Positions 55,073-63,743 of a stretch of DNA of 64,000 nucleotides are shown one piece after another (positions within the stretch are counted from its first letter, which is position 1; every line of letters begins with the position of its first letter). Below the pieces are notes generated by a model, which saw only the letters and a list, made by a program, of their open reading frames with translations, did no database searches and was not told where the DNA came from. This stretch comes from Noviherbaspirillum sp. Root189 (GTDB lineage: Bacteria; Pseudomonadota; Gammaproteobacteria; Burkholderiales; Burkholderiaceae_D), in contig NZ_LMHZ01000011.1 in the NCBI RefSeq assembly GCF_001428545.1, positions 49,558 to 113,557 on the forward strand, read 5' to 3'. The position numbers and the translations under genes were made by a program.

Positions 55073-55621
55073 TCAACCGGTTTGCTGGTGCGCAAAATAC
55101 CAGTGCCAGGGTTCATAGCTGAAACCGAGCGCATTGTTCCTCGGGTAGGACATGATGAAGCCGAAGCGGGATGCATGAGTCATCAGCCAGTCGAACGCCG
55201 TGGTCTCTTCAAACGGTATTTCACGCGGGATGCTGCCTGGCGTGTTGATATCGACCGCGCGGCCGGTGTGGTGTTCACTGTAGCCGGGTGGCGCGCTAAG
55301 GGTAAAAATTGTGGGGAGCGACATGCCGCGCTCCAGTTTTTCACGGACGATGTCGGATTGACTGTCCAGGTCGCGAAACGCCGACACGATATACAGCTCA
55401 ATGCCATCGCCGTTCGCGGCGGCTTTCATTTCTTTCCACGCGGCGGCGGCTTCCGGTATCAGGCAATGCTCTGCGCCGTCCATGCCGCGCTCCGCAACCG
55501 CGAGTTCAGCCGGCTCGCGATGGAATGGCAGGCGCGTCCGCGCGATGTCTTCGTTGGAAATGCCTAGCGTTGCCAGTGCACGGGCAACGCTGATTACGTA
55601 TTTATCAAGATCAGGGGGCAT
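55073..55621 (-). CDS. VanY-type D-Ala-D-Ala carboxypeptidase-like protein without signal peptide
   Basis: 182 residues. The M15B zinc peptidase blocks are present: YIVSAFRDLDSQ, SEHHTGRAVDINTPG and the C-terminal EPWHWYFA. They hold the His/Asp/His metal ligands and the catalytic Glu region. The N-terminus has no signal peptide or membrane segment, so the protein would be cytoplasmic unless another start is used. It may trim recycled muropeptides (LdcA/LdcB-like). Monocistronic. Confidence 0.85.
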   Translation of the reverse strand: MPPDLDKYVISVARALATLGISNEDIARTRLPFHREPAELAVAERGMDGAEHCLIPEAAAAWKEMKAAANGDGIELYIVSAFRDLDSQSDIVREKLERGMSLPTIFTLSAPPGYSEHHTGRAVDINTPGSIPREIPFEETTAFDWLMTHASRFGFIMSYPRNNALGFSYEPWHWYFAHQQTG

Positions 55622-55813
55622 GGTGATGTTGTCATTAATCGATTGTCACTATCCTAGGCGGCGCCGGCTAGCCGCACCGGATACACCTTTAAACCAAGGG
55701 CCCTGTCTGATTTCCCTGGCCGCAAACAGTTCCAGGCTGCATTGCCGTACTGCTCAGGTATCGCCAGCACGATAGCAGTACACTCATGTTTTCCACCATG
55801 ATACCGTTCGTCC

Positions 55814-56011
55814 ATGTCGAAGCCAAAAGATCAGACCGCGCCGGATCCGCGCCCTACGCCGCCTGTCGAACCGCAACTTGAAGATTGCTGCGGCAATGGC
55901 TGCGACCCTTGCGTGTTCGACCTGTATCAAATGGCCATGGACCGTTACCGTGCAGCGCTGGCGGCATGGGAAGCGAGGCAGGCGATACCGGCGAAACACA
56001 GCAAAAAGTGA
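55814..56011 (+). CDS. Oxidoreductase-like domain protein (small Cys-rich)
   Basis: 65 residues, containing LEDCCGNGCDPCVFDLYQ, the signature of the Oxidored-like N-terminal family (PF09791), found at the start of larger oxidoreductases or as a free small protein. The four Cys probably bind a metal or cluster. The N-terminal 20 residues are Pro-rich. It lies 32 bp upstream of the DMT exporter gene on the same strand, so a joint transcript is possible. Confidence 0.8.
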   Translation: MSKPKDQTAPDPRPTPPVEPQLEDCCGNGCDPCVFDLYQMAMDRYRAALAAWEARQAIPAKHSKK

Positions 56012-56033
56012 TAACACCGTCGCCATCTCTATC

Positions 56034-56037
56034 GAGG
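56034..56037 (+). promoter_or_regulatory. Ribosome-binding site deciding the GTG start of the DMT gene
   Basis: GAGG, followed by A, 6 nt before the GTG at 56044. It supports that start over longer upstream options in the same frame. Confidence 0.6.
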
Positions 56038-56043
56038 ACATCT

Positions 56044-56874
56044 GTGATCAGCCTCACGCTGATCGCAATGATCGCCTTTGCGGCTAATTCGCTGCTGTGC
56101 AGGATGGCGCTGAAATACACCACGATCGATCCGGCCAGCTTTACGACAGTACGCATTCTTTCCGGGGCACTGGTCTTGTGGCTGATCGTCACGCTGCGAG
56201 GTGGCAACAGACACCTTGGCGGCAACTGGCTTTCCGCGATGGCGCTCTTCGTGTACGCGGCAGCGTTTTCCTTTGCCTATGTCAGCCTGTCGACGGCAAC
56301 CGGTGCGCTGATTCTATTCGGTGCCGTCCAGGCGTCGATGATCGGCTACGGCCTTTTTCGCGGTGAGCGACTGCGTGGCATGCGTCGCGCAGGGTTCCTT
56401 ATCGCGGCTTGCGGCTTGCTGGCACTGCTGCTACCTGGTGCCTCTCGACCCTCGCTGGGCGGCTCGCTGCTGATGCTGGCCTCGGGAGCGGCGTGGGCAG
56501 TATATTCATTGAGGGCTAAAGGCGCGGGAGACCCGACCGCAACCACCGCCGGAAATTTTGTGCGTGCCCTGCCGTTGGCGCTTGGCCTGAGCATGTTTAT
56601 GCTTCCCTCCTTGTCGGTTGACCTTGCCGGACTGGCCTACGCCGCCTTATCGGGAGGCACAGCCTCCGGCCTCGGCTACATCATCTGGTATATGGCTCTG
56701 CGCGGCTTGAGTGCGATCGAAGCCTCCACCGTGCAGCTCTTTGTGCCTGTCCTCGCGGCGGGCGGCGGCACTCTGTTCTTATCTGAACCGGTCACGCTGC
56801 GTTTGCTCTTGACGGGTGCCGCAATTCTCGGCGGTGTGGCCATGGTCGTAATCCATGGAAAGAACGCAGATTAA
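56044..56874 (+). CDS. DMT-superfamily (EamA) transporter
   Basis: 276 residues from the GTG at 56044. Ten membrane helices in two EamA repeats are predicted; the first begins ISLTLIAMIAFAANSLLCRM, with Arg in helix 1 typical of the family. The second half has LSGGTASGLGYIIWYMALRG and ends GGVAMVVIHGKNAD. It is a metabolite exporter of unknown substrate. The frame extends upstream to 55885, overlapping the small Cys protein gene in another frame, which argues for the GTG start. Confidence 0.88.
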   Translation: MISLTLIAMIAFAANSLLCRMALKYTTIDPASFTTVRILSGALVLWLIVTLRGGNRHLGGNWLSAMALFVYAAAFSFAYVSLSTATGALILFGAVQASMIGYGLFRGERLRGMRRAGFLIAACGLLALLLPGASRPSLGGSLLMLASGAAWAVYSLRAKGAGDPTATTAGNFVRALPLALGLSMFMLPSLSVDLAGLAYAALSGGTASGLGYIIWYMALRGLSAIEASTVQLFVPVLAAGGGTLFLSEPVTLRLLLTGAAILGGVAMVVIHGKNAD

Positions 56875-57067
56875 GGGCCAAGGACGAGCGCATGGTTTGC
56901 TGGAAGATAGCCCACTTCGGCGAGGTGGTTTTCTAGTCGATGGTCGGTCCGTTTAGCGGGACGAGCTGGAGCGTTTAAGCGCTGTACTGCAATGGGTGCC
57001 AAAGCCGACGCGGAGCACCGTGATTTCGACTATGATGTTTGCCCGAACCCATGCAGGCAATTCAGTA

Positions 57068-57583
57068 ATGAACAACGAGCAACATGATCCGTCCGCCGAC
57101 GAAGAAAGTGACGGCAACGAAGCGACCACGATCCACGAGGCTCGGCTTTGGCACGACGACGGCTGGACGGCACGTGTGATCAAGAATGAAGACGACGACG
57201 GTTGGGCCGTCGCCATGATCAAGGACGGCGAGCGCGAGCCGGCACTCGTCGGTCCATGGACCATGGGCCGTGACAAGAAGAACCCGAAACCGCTCGACGC
57301 GGGCGCGTTCCAGACCTTGGTGAAAACCGCTTCGGAAGTTCTGCGCCGGCATGAGCAGCAATTGCATGCGATGCTGCATAAGAGCATCACCGTCAGCACC
57401 GCCTCCGCATCGATCACCGTCATGCTCGACATCGTGCCCGACGAAGATGATCCTTATGCAACCTTGAGTGCGGAAGATGAAAGTGGTGAACGGCTGGCCG
57501 AGGCCCGCGTGGCGCCCAATTTCAAGCTGACGCGCGCAAGCGCCGAAGCCTGGATTGAAAGCGGCTACAGCAGGCCGCGCTGA
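57068..57583 (+). CDS. Hypothetical acidic protein (171 residues)
   Basis: Starts at the ATG at 57068; the frame extends to 56996 without better support. The sequence is highly acidic at the N-terminus (QHDPSADEESDGNE), followed by a compact domain with GWTARVIKNEDDDGWAVAMI and a C-terminal helix (AEAWIESGYSRPR). There is no membrane segment or Cys. I recognise no family, though similar short proteins occur in betaproteobacteria. It is convergent with phosphatidylserine decarboxylase. Confidence 0.75.
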   Translation: MNNEQHDPSADEESDGNEATTIHEARLWHDDGWTARVIKNEDDDGWAVAMIKDGEREPALVGPWTMGRDKKNPKPLDAGAFQTLVKTASEVLRRHEQQLHAMLHKSITVSTASASITVMLDIVPDEDDPYATLSAEDESGERLAEARVAPNFKLTRASAEAWIESGYSRPR

Positions 57584-57768
57584 TTCATGCTCCTGCGACG
57601 CGCCTTTATACCAATCCAAACCTATAACGCACCATGACATCGCGTCTTTTTCCGGGGGCGCCGAGCCGCCTGCCGGCGTTGCACTCGTCGTCAATAGCTC
57701 GCTATTGACTCCTCCTGCGCCTTGCCAGTCAAAAAATACAGCTTGGGATCGGTATTAGACTTTCTGCA

Positions 57769-58683
57769 TCAGGTGCGTCGGTTTCCCATCGCCTCGCACA
57801 ATTGCACGAGGCGCTCCGGCTTCCAGTCCGGATTAAAATTGACGGTGTCCTTGGGAAAGAGCATGACGACCGTTGAGCCCAGGAGGAAACGTCCCATTTC
57901 CTTCCCGCGTGCGATATCGACCGGCTTGTCATCGTAACGCCACTCGCGAATATCCGCGGTGCGCGGCGGATTGACTACGCCATGCCAGACGGTTGCCATG
58001 CTGCCGACGATGGTCGCACCGACCAGCACCATGACAAACGGGCCATCCTTGCCTTCGAAGACACAGACCACCCGCTCATTGCGCGCGAACAGGTTGGGCA
58101 CCCCGCGTGCCGTGGTTGGATTTACCGAAAACAGGTCACCCGGCACATAAATCATTCGCGTCAGGCGGCCATCGCATGGCATATGGATGCGGTGATAGTC
58201 TTTGGGGCTGAGATAAATCGTCGCAAATTCACCATCCTCAAATAATCCGGCAAGCTGACGGTCGCCGCCAACCAGTGCGAGCGTGGAATATTCATGGCCC
58301 TTGGCCTGGAATATTCTGTCCTTATGAATACGGCCGAACTGGCTGACCGCTCCATCGACCGGGCACAGGAAATCGGCATTGGCAAAGGGCCGTGCACCTT
58401 CCCGCAGAGGTCGTGTGAAAAATTCATTGAAGCTTGCGTAGCTGCCGATATCCGGGTTTGCCGCTTCCTGCATATTGACGCCGTAAAAATTGACAAAGGC
58501 ACGGATCAGCGCGGTGGTGAAAGCGCCGCCACGGGCACCGGCGATTTTTCCGGCGAGGACGGTCATGGCCTGTTTTGGTAACAGGTATTGGTGCAAGACA
58601 GCAAGACGATTCGGCACGATGAATGGCAGAGAGAAAGAAATTACCGTGATTGTACCGGTCTCGCCGTTTCTGGCCACCATCAC
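57769..58683 (-). CDS. psd: Phosphatidylserine decarboxylase proenzyme
   Basis: 304 residues. It decarboxylates phosphatidylserine to phosphatidylethanolamine at the inner membrane. The proenzyme cleaves itself at the LGST site (FLLGSTVVMLF) where S270 becomes the pyruvoyl group of the alpha subunit. Other family blocks: FFTRPLREGARPF, CPVDGAVSQFG, KDYHRIHMPCDG and FARNERVVCVFEG. The ATG at 58683 has GGAGG about 9 nt upstream. No pssA is adjacent. Confidence 0.94.
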   Translation of the reverse strand: MMVARNGETGTITVISFSLPFIVPNRLAVLHQYLLPKQAMTVLAGKIAGARGGAFTTALIRAFVNFYGVNMQEAANPDIGSYASFNEFFTRPLREGARPFANADFLCPVDGAVSQFGRIHKDRIFQAKGHEYSTLALVGGDRQLAGLFEDGEFATIYLSPKDYHRIHMPCDGRLTRMIYVPGDLFSVNPTTARGVPNLFARNERVVCVFEGKDGPFVMVLVGATIVGSMATVWHGVVNPPRTADIREWRYDDKPVDIARGKEMGRFLLGSTVVMLFPKDTVNFNPDWKPERLVQLCEAMGNRRT

Positions 58684-58775
58684 ACTTGACCTCCTGCTGA
58701 TAAAAGCACACTCCGGTATGCTTTAACCGGTTAGCTTGATTGCATCAATTAACCGTATAACTACAGGAGACGCCG

Positions 58776-59156
58776 ATGAAATTTTCCGTAAGCCACGCAG
58801 CAAATTCCGAGTTCGAGAAGCAAGGCCTGCGCGCCTTTTTCGAGTACCGCGATCTTGGCATCCGCGAGGCAACCGACGGCAAAATTGCCGCACATGTTAT
58901 CAGGGCAAGTCCTGGCGAAGCAGTGAGCGGAGGACGCCACCGGCATGAACTGGAATTCCAGATGATTTATTGCCTGAAGGGCTGGATACGTTTCGACTAC
59001 GAAGGCGTGGGCGAAGTCTTGCTGGTGCCCGGCACCTGCGTACACCAGCCGCCGGGAATACGACATACCGAACTGGGGCATTCCGACGATCTGGAATTGC
59101 TGGAAATTGTCATGCCCGCTGACTTTGCCACCGTGCCGGATTCATCGGGGATATGA
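58776..59156 (+). CDS. Single-domain cupin protein
   Basis: 126 residues; CAGGAGACGCCG before the ATG is a strong ribosome site. The cupin metal block GGRHRHELEFQMIYCLKG (G-x5-H-x-H-x3,4-E) and the second part VPGTCVHQPPGIRHTELGHS with His are clear. There is no signal peptide. A phosphomannose-isomerase-like or dioxygenase-like role is possible; it cannot be assigned. Monocistronic, divergent from psd. Confidence 0.87.
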   Translation: MKFSVSHAANSEFEKQGLRAFFEYRDLGIREATDGKIAAHVIRASPGEAVSGGRHRHELEFQMIYCLKGWIRFDYEGVGEVLLVPGTCVHQPPGIRHTELGHSDDLELLEIVMPADFATVPDSSGI

Positions 59157-59163
59157 GTCAACA

Positions 59164-59184
59164 CGCGCCCCGCAAATAGGCGCG
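59164..59184. terminator. Hairpin between cupin and M20 genes
   Basis: CGCGCC / GGCGCG with a 9-nt loop between two convergent genes, 8 bp after the cupin stop. There is no T-run; a modest candidate. Confidence 0.45.
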
Positions 59185-59211
59185 GCGGCATAGTCTGGCG
59201 GCCGACGACGC

Positions 59212-60489
59212 TTACGGTTTCGACACTTCCTGAAGCATGCGGGTCATCAGGTACAACCGTGGCACGATCGAGTCCACGGTAATGTACTCATTGCGCGCAT
59301 GGTAGCCGAAGCCCGCGAGGCCGAAACTTTCCAGCACAACCGCCTTCCCTGAACGCCCTGCAAAGCCGGCATCGGTGGCGCCGCCCGTACCCGGAATCAA
59401 GGTCAGCGGGCGATTGATCTCGGCATAGATTGCTTCGGCTTTCCTTGCCAGTTCACGTCCGGCGTCCGATGCCACATACGGCGGCCGGCCCCGTTCGATA
59501 CTGACGGTCGTCTCGGTATCAGGTACTCGCTTGTTCTTGATGCGTTCCTTCAGCGCCGCTTCAAGACGATCAAAACCGTCCGGCACAGTCAGTCGCATGT
59601 CGCCTGTTGCGGAAGCGCGTTCCGGAATCTGGTTGCGTACCACACCGCCCTGCGACATCGTCCAGTTCAGCTGTGTGCCTGGCACGTCCTTGGCCACGTC
59701 CTCTGTCTGCAGCAACTGATGCGACAGCTCAATCACGGCATTCCGTCCCATCTCCGGCGACGCCCCTGCATGCGACGCGCGACCACGCACCTGTATGTGG
59801 ACCGTGCCGGTTCCACTGGCGCCGAGCAGAATTCCTTCGGGCTTGTCCGGGGTCGGCTCACAGGAAAACACATAGTCGTGTTCCGCAGCGACATTGGCAA
59901 TCAGTTCACCCGAACCCATGGAACCCGTTTCTTCGTCGGCGTTGAACATCACCGTCAGTCGGCCATAGTCGCGCCAGCCAGCCTCTTTCAGCATCTTCAG
60001 CGCATGCAGGATGAGCGCGATACCTCCCTTGTCGTCGGCAATGCCAGGGCCATAGATACGATTTTCTTCAATACGATAAGGCTGTGACTGCAGTGTGCCA
60101 ACCGGATAGACCGTGTCCATGTGAGCAATCAGCAGGATACGCTTGCTGCCGCCACCGGTGAAGGTAGCCGTCACAATCTCGCCTGGTCCCCGTGTTCCTT
60201 TACGTCGTTCGATGTTTGCGCCAAGTGCACGCAGGCGCTTTTCGGTGTAGTCGGCCATCTTTGACAGGCCGGCCGCGTCGGCACTCGGCGACTCGATTTC
60301 CACCATGTCCTTCAGGCTCACGATGAGCGCGGGTTGCTCGCGCCAAGCCGCCTCGAGTAACTGTGTATCGGCTGCAGCAGTTGCGGCAACTGTGGCGGCA
60401 ACCGTGGAGGCCGACCACATCGCAGCTTGCGACATCAGCAGAAACAGCAGGGGGCGAACCAGGCGCGCGCTGACGGTAATACATTTCAT
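59212..60489 (-). CDS. Exported M20 metallopeptidase (glutamate carboxypeptidase-like)
   Basis: 425 residues from the ATG at 60489, with GGAGAC 5-6 nt upstream. The signal sequence is LVRPLLFLLMSQAAMW followed by an Ala/Thr/Val repeat (ATVAATVAATAAA). Zinc ligands and catalytic residues: LIAHMDTVYPVG, GIADDKGGIALIL, FNADEETGSMGS with Glu-Glu, and SCEPTPD. A dimerisation domain sits between. This matches CPG2-type peptidases that cleave C-terminal Glu from folates or acyl-amino acids. The substrate is inferred from the family only. Confidence 0.9.
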   Translation of the reverse strand: MKCITVSARLVRPLLFLLMSQAAMWSASTVAATVAATAAADTQLLEAAWREQPALIVSLKDMVEIESPSADAAGLSKMADYTEKRLRALGANIERRKGTRGPGEIVTATFTGGGSKRILLIAHMDTVYPVGTLQSQPYRIEENRIYGPGIADDKGGIALILHALKMLKEAGWRDYGRLTVMFNADEETGSMGSGELIANVAAEHDYVFSCEPTPDKPEGILLGASGTGTVHIQVRGRASHAGASPEMGRNAVIELSHQLLQTEDVAKDVPGTQLNWTMSQGGVVRNQIPERASATGDMRLTVPDGFDRLEAALKERIKNKRVPDTETTVSIERGRPPYVASDAGRELARKAEAIYAEINRPLTLIPGTGGATDAGFAGRSGKAVVLESFGLAGFGYHARNEYITVDSIVPRLYLMTRMLQEVSKP

Positions 60490-60764
60490 GCAGTCTCCGG
60501 ACAAATTTTTGTGCTTCGATTATAGGTCCGGAACGCGGGATCGGTTTGGCATACTGCAAGGCAGGACAGAGAACCGGTGCGGACTCTATTGCAGCATTGG
60601 TTTATGCGCTGGTAAGTTTGAAGTATGATTTCAGTATGCAGTATGCGGCGATTGCGATCTGGTTCCAAGAACAAGGCCCGATGCATTGCGACCTCCATCC
60701 GGTTCTGAAGGCAAGACAGATCCATCGTAGCCTACTGCAAATTGAGCGGCTTACAACGCAAACG

Positions 60765-61190
60765 ATGGATCAACCCGAGATCAATGAAAGGTCTGTCAGA
60801 ATGGCAATAGCGGAATCCATGAGAACCTGGGCCAGGCGCATCAAGCGGGATGCCGTCATGCTCTGGTTTGCGCGCCGCCATCCGGATACGCCCTTGCTGG
60901 CAAAAGCCCTATGCATTTTCACCGTGGCGTATGCCCTGAGTCCGATCGACCTTATCCCGGATTTCATCCCGGTCCTTGGATACGTTGACGACGTGCTGTT
61001 GCTACCGTCATTTATCTGGCTTGCTGTCCGACTTCTTCCACACCATGTCATCCAGGAGTGCCGGGTACAGGCTGAAGCGTGGATGGAAAAAGAAAAGGCC
61101 AAGCCTGCCAGCTACGCGGGTGCAATCGGCATCGTACTTATATGGATTGCGGTCCTTGGCCTTTGCTGGTGGTACTTCTATCGGGCATAG
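60765..61190 (+). CDS. YkvA/DUF1232 membrane protein
   Basis: 141 residues from the ATG at 60765; the frame extends to 60546, but that part has no family similarity. The DUF1232 block is CIFTVAYALSPIDLIPDFIP followed by LGYVDDVLLLP. The C-terminus ends in one membrane helix (IGIVLIWIAVLGLCWWYFY). An ATG at 60801 with AAGG upstream is an alternative start. The function of the family is unknown. It converges on the HD gene 40 bp away. Confidence 0.8.
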   Translation: MDQPEINERSVRMAIAESMRTWARRIKRDAVMLWFARRHPDTPLLAKALCIFTVAYALSPIDLIPDFIPVLGYVDDVLLLPSFIWLAVRLLPHHVIQECRVQAEAWMEKEKAKPASYAGAIGIVLIWIAVLGLCWWYFYRA

Positions 61191-61230
61191 GAGGCAATAT
61201 TGTGTAGTTGTAACTGCTGGCGTCAAGAGA

Positions 61231-61755
61231 TCAGGCAATTCTGCTGCGGGCGAGTCGGTCGGCGCCACCAGCGGCTATTTCCTCGAATACCGCGTCGAGT
61301 TGTGTGTACACATCCCAGCGATCGACGTGTAATCGCGCGGCAATCTCATCGATGATGGATAACTCCAGGGCTTCCTCGCGTTTTCCCTTCCAGAGCTTGT
61401 CAGCCAGCGCAACCGACTTTTCCTCGAACGATACACCAGCCACCTGCCAGGCGGCATGGGAGACACAACAGCGCGCGACTTCCGGAGCAACGCCATGCGC
61501 GAGCAGCAAGGTCTGACCCGCGGGCTCGTGCCGGGAACCTGGCGCATCAAGTTCAGCCGGGTATTGAATCTTTCCGGCATCGTGTATCGCCACGCCCAAC
61601 TCGATTAGCCGGGCATCGTACCGCATGCCAAGCTGCGTGTACGCATTCATCAACATCGCAGCAGCTTCACCAACCAGGTGCACATGCAGCAGGAGACGAT
61701 CGGATGCGCCAAGCGCTGCCAGCAGTTGATAGGCGTCATGACGGGTTTGCAGCAT
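61231..61755 (-). CDS. HD-domain phosphohydrolase
   Basis: 174 residues from the ATG at 61755, with AAGGA 5-6 nt upstream; the frame extends to 61797. The HD motif is in LGVAIHDAGKIQYPAEL, with H-x-H-like LLLHVHLVGEAA before and AHGVAPEVARCCVSHAAW after. This fits a small metal-dependent phosphohydrolase of nucleotide or phosphate monoesters. The gene is alone, followed upstream by a HAD hydrolase gene on the same strand (70 bp apart), so the two may be co-transcribed. Confidence 0.85.
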   Translation of the reverse strand: MLQTRHDAYQLLAALGASDRLLLHVHLVGEAAAMLMNAYTQLGMRYDARLIELGVAIHDAGKIQYPAELDAPGSRHEPAGQTLLLAHGVAPEVARCCVSHAAWQVAGVSFEEKSVALADKLWKGKREEALELSIIDEIAARLHVDRWDVYTQLDAVFEEIAAGGADRLARSRIA

Positions 61756-61825
61756 CTTTATCCTTATGAATGACCAAGCCAGGCAGCGATGTCGCACATG
61801 GCAATGAGATGCGGGGTTTCACACT

Positions 61826-62497
61826 TTAGCGCGCTTCCGGGGACTGGATGGAGTGCATCCCGAGCTGATGTGGTATGTCGCTCACCGAGGAGAAAACCAG
61901 TTCCGGTGACTTGGCCTGGAGCGCGTCCAGCCGCGTATAGCCCCATGACACCGCACCGAATGCAATTCCCTCGGCACGCGCCGCTTCAGCGTCACGCGTT
62001 TCATCACCGATGCACAGGATGCGATGACGCGCGATGCCGCTGGCGGATACCAGGCGCCGCAATTTACTTCTTTTACCGAACAAAGCCGCACCGCATTCAT
62101 ACTGGCCGATCAGAGCGGCATTGGACGGACCAAGCACTGCCTTGACATTGCTTTCTGAATTGGAGGTCAGCACTGCCAGTCGTACTCCCTGCGCGACAAG
62201 CGAATGGAGCATGTCGCTTACGCCTTCGAACAGGGCGACGCGCGAGATCTCCTTCGCCATCAGTGCCTTGAACTCATGTGCCACGTCAGGCACCTTCCAT
62301 AGCGGGATGCCGACATGCTTCATGATCTGGCGGGCGTCATAGCCACGCAGCACGTTAATGTCCTCCCCTGCAATGCGTCTGAATCCATGCCGGTCGGCGA
62401 GGCGGTCGAATACCGCAATGAAAAATTCGAAGGAATCGGCAAGCGTGCCGTCGAAATCGAAAATCAACAGTTCATATTTCAGATTGGGTAAGGTCAT
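61826..62497 (-). CDS. HAD-family hydrolase, phosphoglycolate phosphatase-like
   Basis: 223 residues. HAD motif I LLIFDFDGTLADSF, motif II LAVLTSNSE, motif III near KRSKLRRLV and motif IV CIGDETRDAEAA are all visible, with a cap domain between I and II. It is a phosphatase of a small phosphorylated compound; gph-type names are used for the family but the substrate cannot be told. Same strand and 70 bp upstream of the HD phosphohydrolase. Confidence 0.9.
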   Translation of the reverse strand: MTLPNLKYELLIFDFDGTLADSFEFFIAVFDRLADRHGFRRIAGEDINVLRGYDARQIMKHVGIPLWKVPDVAHEFKALMAKEISRVALFEGVSDMLHSLVAQGVRLAVLTSNSESNVKAVLGPSNAALIGQYECGAALFGKRSKLRRLVSASGIARHRILCIGDETRDAEAARAEGIAFGAVSWGYTRLDALQAKSPELVFSSVSDIPHQLGMHSIQSPEAR

Positions 62498-62617
62498 GCT
62501 TCGTAAGTCTGGAAAATAAGGACGTCAACGATAGCGAGTATAGTCATTCAGCGACCAAATAAAACGCGTTTTGACCGGCACGAAAACGCCCTGACGTTGG
62601 TCGTATCGCAAGTATGT

Positions 62618-63139
62618 TTAATGCACGCGCCGCAAACCGGTTGACGCCTGGCGTGTAGCGTGCTTCCCCGAACGATGCAGCAGCCAGCCGCCACCGAGCA
62701 TTAATGCACCCCAGATCAGGAAACCGACATCCCAGTAAATCCATTGTTCAGGCGGCACAGTCTCATTGACATGATGTAGTTCCAGGAGGTGATGGTCGAT
62801 GATGCCTTCGACTACGTTGAACAATCCGAACCCCATGAGTATGGTTCCTATCAGCATCATGCCGGACCACCAGATATGCGCACGGTGGGCAGCCCGCCAG
62901 AGCAGGACCAGACCAATTACAACGAAGACGTAGGTTGCTCCATGAAAGAGGCCATCGAGCAATGTGTTGAATTTTAAATTAGCCACCGTATCGGGCGGAT
63001 AGCCGGCACTGGTGACCATGTGGTGCCATTGCAATATCTGGTGCAATACAATGCCATCGAAGAATCCGCCCAGGCCAAGTCCAAAGAAAATACCTGCAGC
63101 ACTGGGAAACTGTCCACGTGATCCGACGGGTTGTACAGC
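62618..63139 (-). CDS. DUF2243 membrane protein
   Basis: 173 residues from the ATG at 63139, 7 bp after the previous gene's stop; the frame extends back to 63175. Four membrane helices; the signature GGFFDGIVLHQILQWHHM and FNVVEGIIDHHLLELHHV is His-rich, which suggests metal or heme binding in the membrane. The function is unknown. It is the second gene of a short operon with the hypothetical protein upstream. Confidence 0.9.
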   Translation of the reverse strand, partial: AVQPVGSRGQFPSAAGIFFGLGLGGFFDGIVLHQILQWHHMVTSAGYPPDTVANLKFNTLLDGLFHGATYVFVVIGLVLLWRAAHRAHIWWSGMMLIGTILMGFGLFNVVEGIIDHHLLELHHVNETVPPEQWIYWDVGFLIWGALMLGGGWLLHRSGKHATRQASTGLRRVH

Positions 63140-63146
63140 CATAGGC

Positions 63147-63470
63147 CTAGCCGCCTTTCGGCAAAGGGCCGGCATCCACTACGCTTAAGCGCGCGAGTGT
63201 CCAGCCACCGTTGCCCGCACCCTGGACAGCGCCCTGGATTTCCGCTTCGTATTGATGCCCGGCATCGTCGTACACTTCGACTACCGCACGAAAGGCGTGT
63301 CCATTGCCTGAGTCCGGTTCATCGCTTGACACGATGATCGCGCCAAGATGGGTTGGGCCATCGAGGTTGGCCTCGCTGCGCGCGATGCGACCCTTTTCAC
63401 TCCGATCAATCTGCATGGAAATTTCTTGCTGCAAAAAGCGTATTGCGTCTTTTGCTTCGCTGGCCGGCAT
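63147..63470 (-). CDS. Hypothetical protein (107 residues)
   Basis: Starts at the ATG at 63470, with AGGAGA 6 nt upstream; the frame extends to 63521. The sequence AIRFLQQEISMQIDRSEKGR and GHAFRAVVEVYDDAGHQYEA looks like a small alpha+beta domain. No signal, membrane helix or Cys. I do not recognise the family. It is 7 bp before the DUF2243 gene, so the two are co-transcribed. Confidence 0.7.
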   Translation of the reverse strand: MPASEAKDAIRFLQQEISMQIDRSEKGRIARSEANLDGPTHLGAIIVSSDEPDSGNGHAFRAVVEVYDDAGHQYEAEIQGAVQGAGNGGWTLARLSVVDAGPLPKGG

Positions 63471-63530
63471 GCTTTCTCCTGTGATTCGCTGATGAAGGTC
63501 AGACCATGACAGAAGGGGCAAGTTTAATCA

Positions 63531-63554
63531 TAGCCGATAGCCGATAGCCGATAG
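63531..63554. repeat. 7-bp tandem repeat
   Basis: TAGCCGA repeated three times, then TAG, in non-coding sequence between the hypothetical protein gene and the aldehyde dehydrogenase relic. Confidence 0.9.
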
Positions 63555-63584
63555 TGCAGGCCGCCGTACAGTGACAAAGAGAAA

Positions 63585-63743
63585 TTAAAACGGATACTGC
63601 CGCGGTGTGGTCTGTAGTGAAATCCAGCGCAGGCCGGTAAATTCGGCGATGCCGGCCTTCCCGCCGAAACGTCCCATACCGCTACCCTTCATGCCATTGA
63701 CGCGCACGATCGGCTTGACCGGGCCGAAGGACTCATCATGGTA
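63585..63743 (-). pseudogene. Aldehyde dehydrogenase remnant (C-terminus, internal deletion)
   Basis: On the minus strand, from about 63743 down to a TAA at 63585, the frame encodes YHDESFGPVKPIVRVNG joined directly to MKGSGMGRFGGKAGIAEF and a tail ending in TPRQYPF. The first part is the ALDH segment around residue 390; the second is the C-terminus after the PFGG region. About 60 residues that normally lie between are missing, in frame. Upstream (higher coordinates), homology stops abruptly and an in-frame stop occurs at 63747-63749. So this is a relic of a benzaldehyde/salicylaldehyde-dehydrogenase-like gene. Confidence 0.75.
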
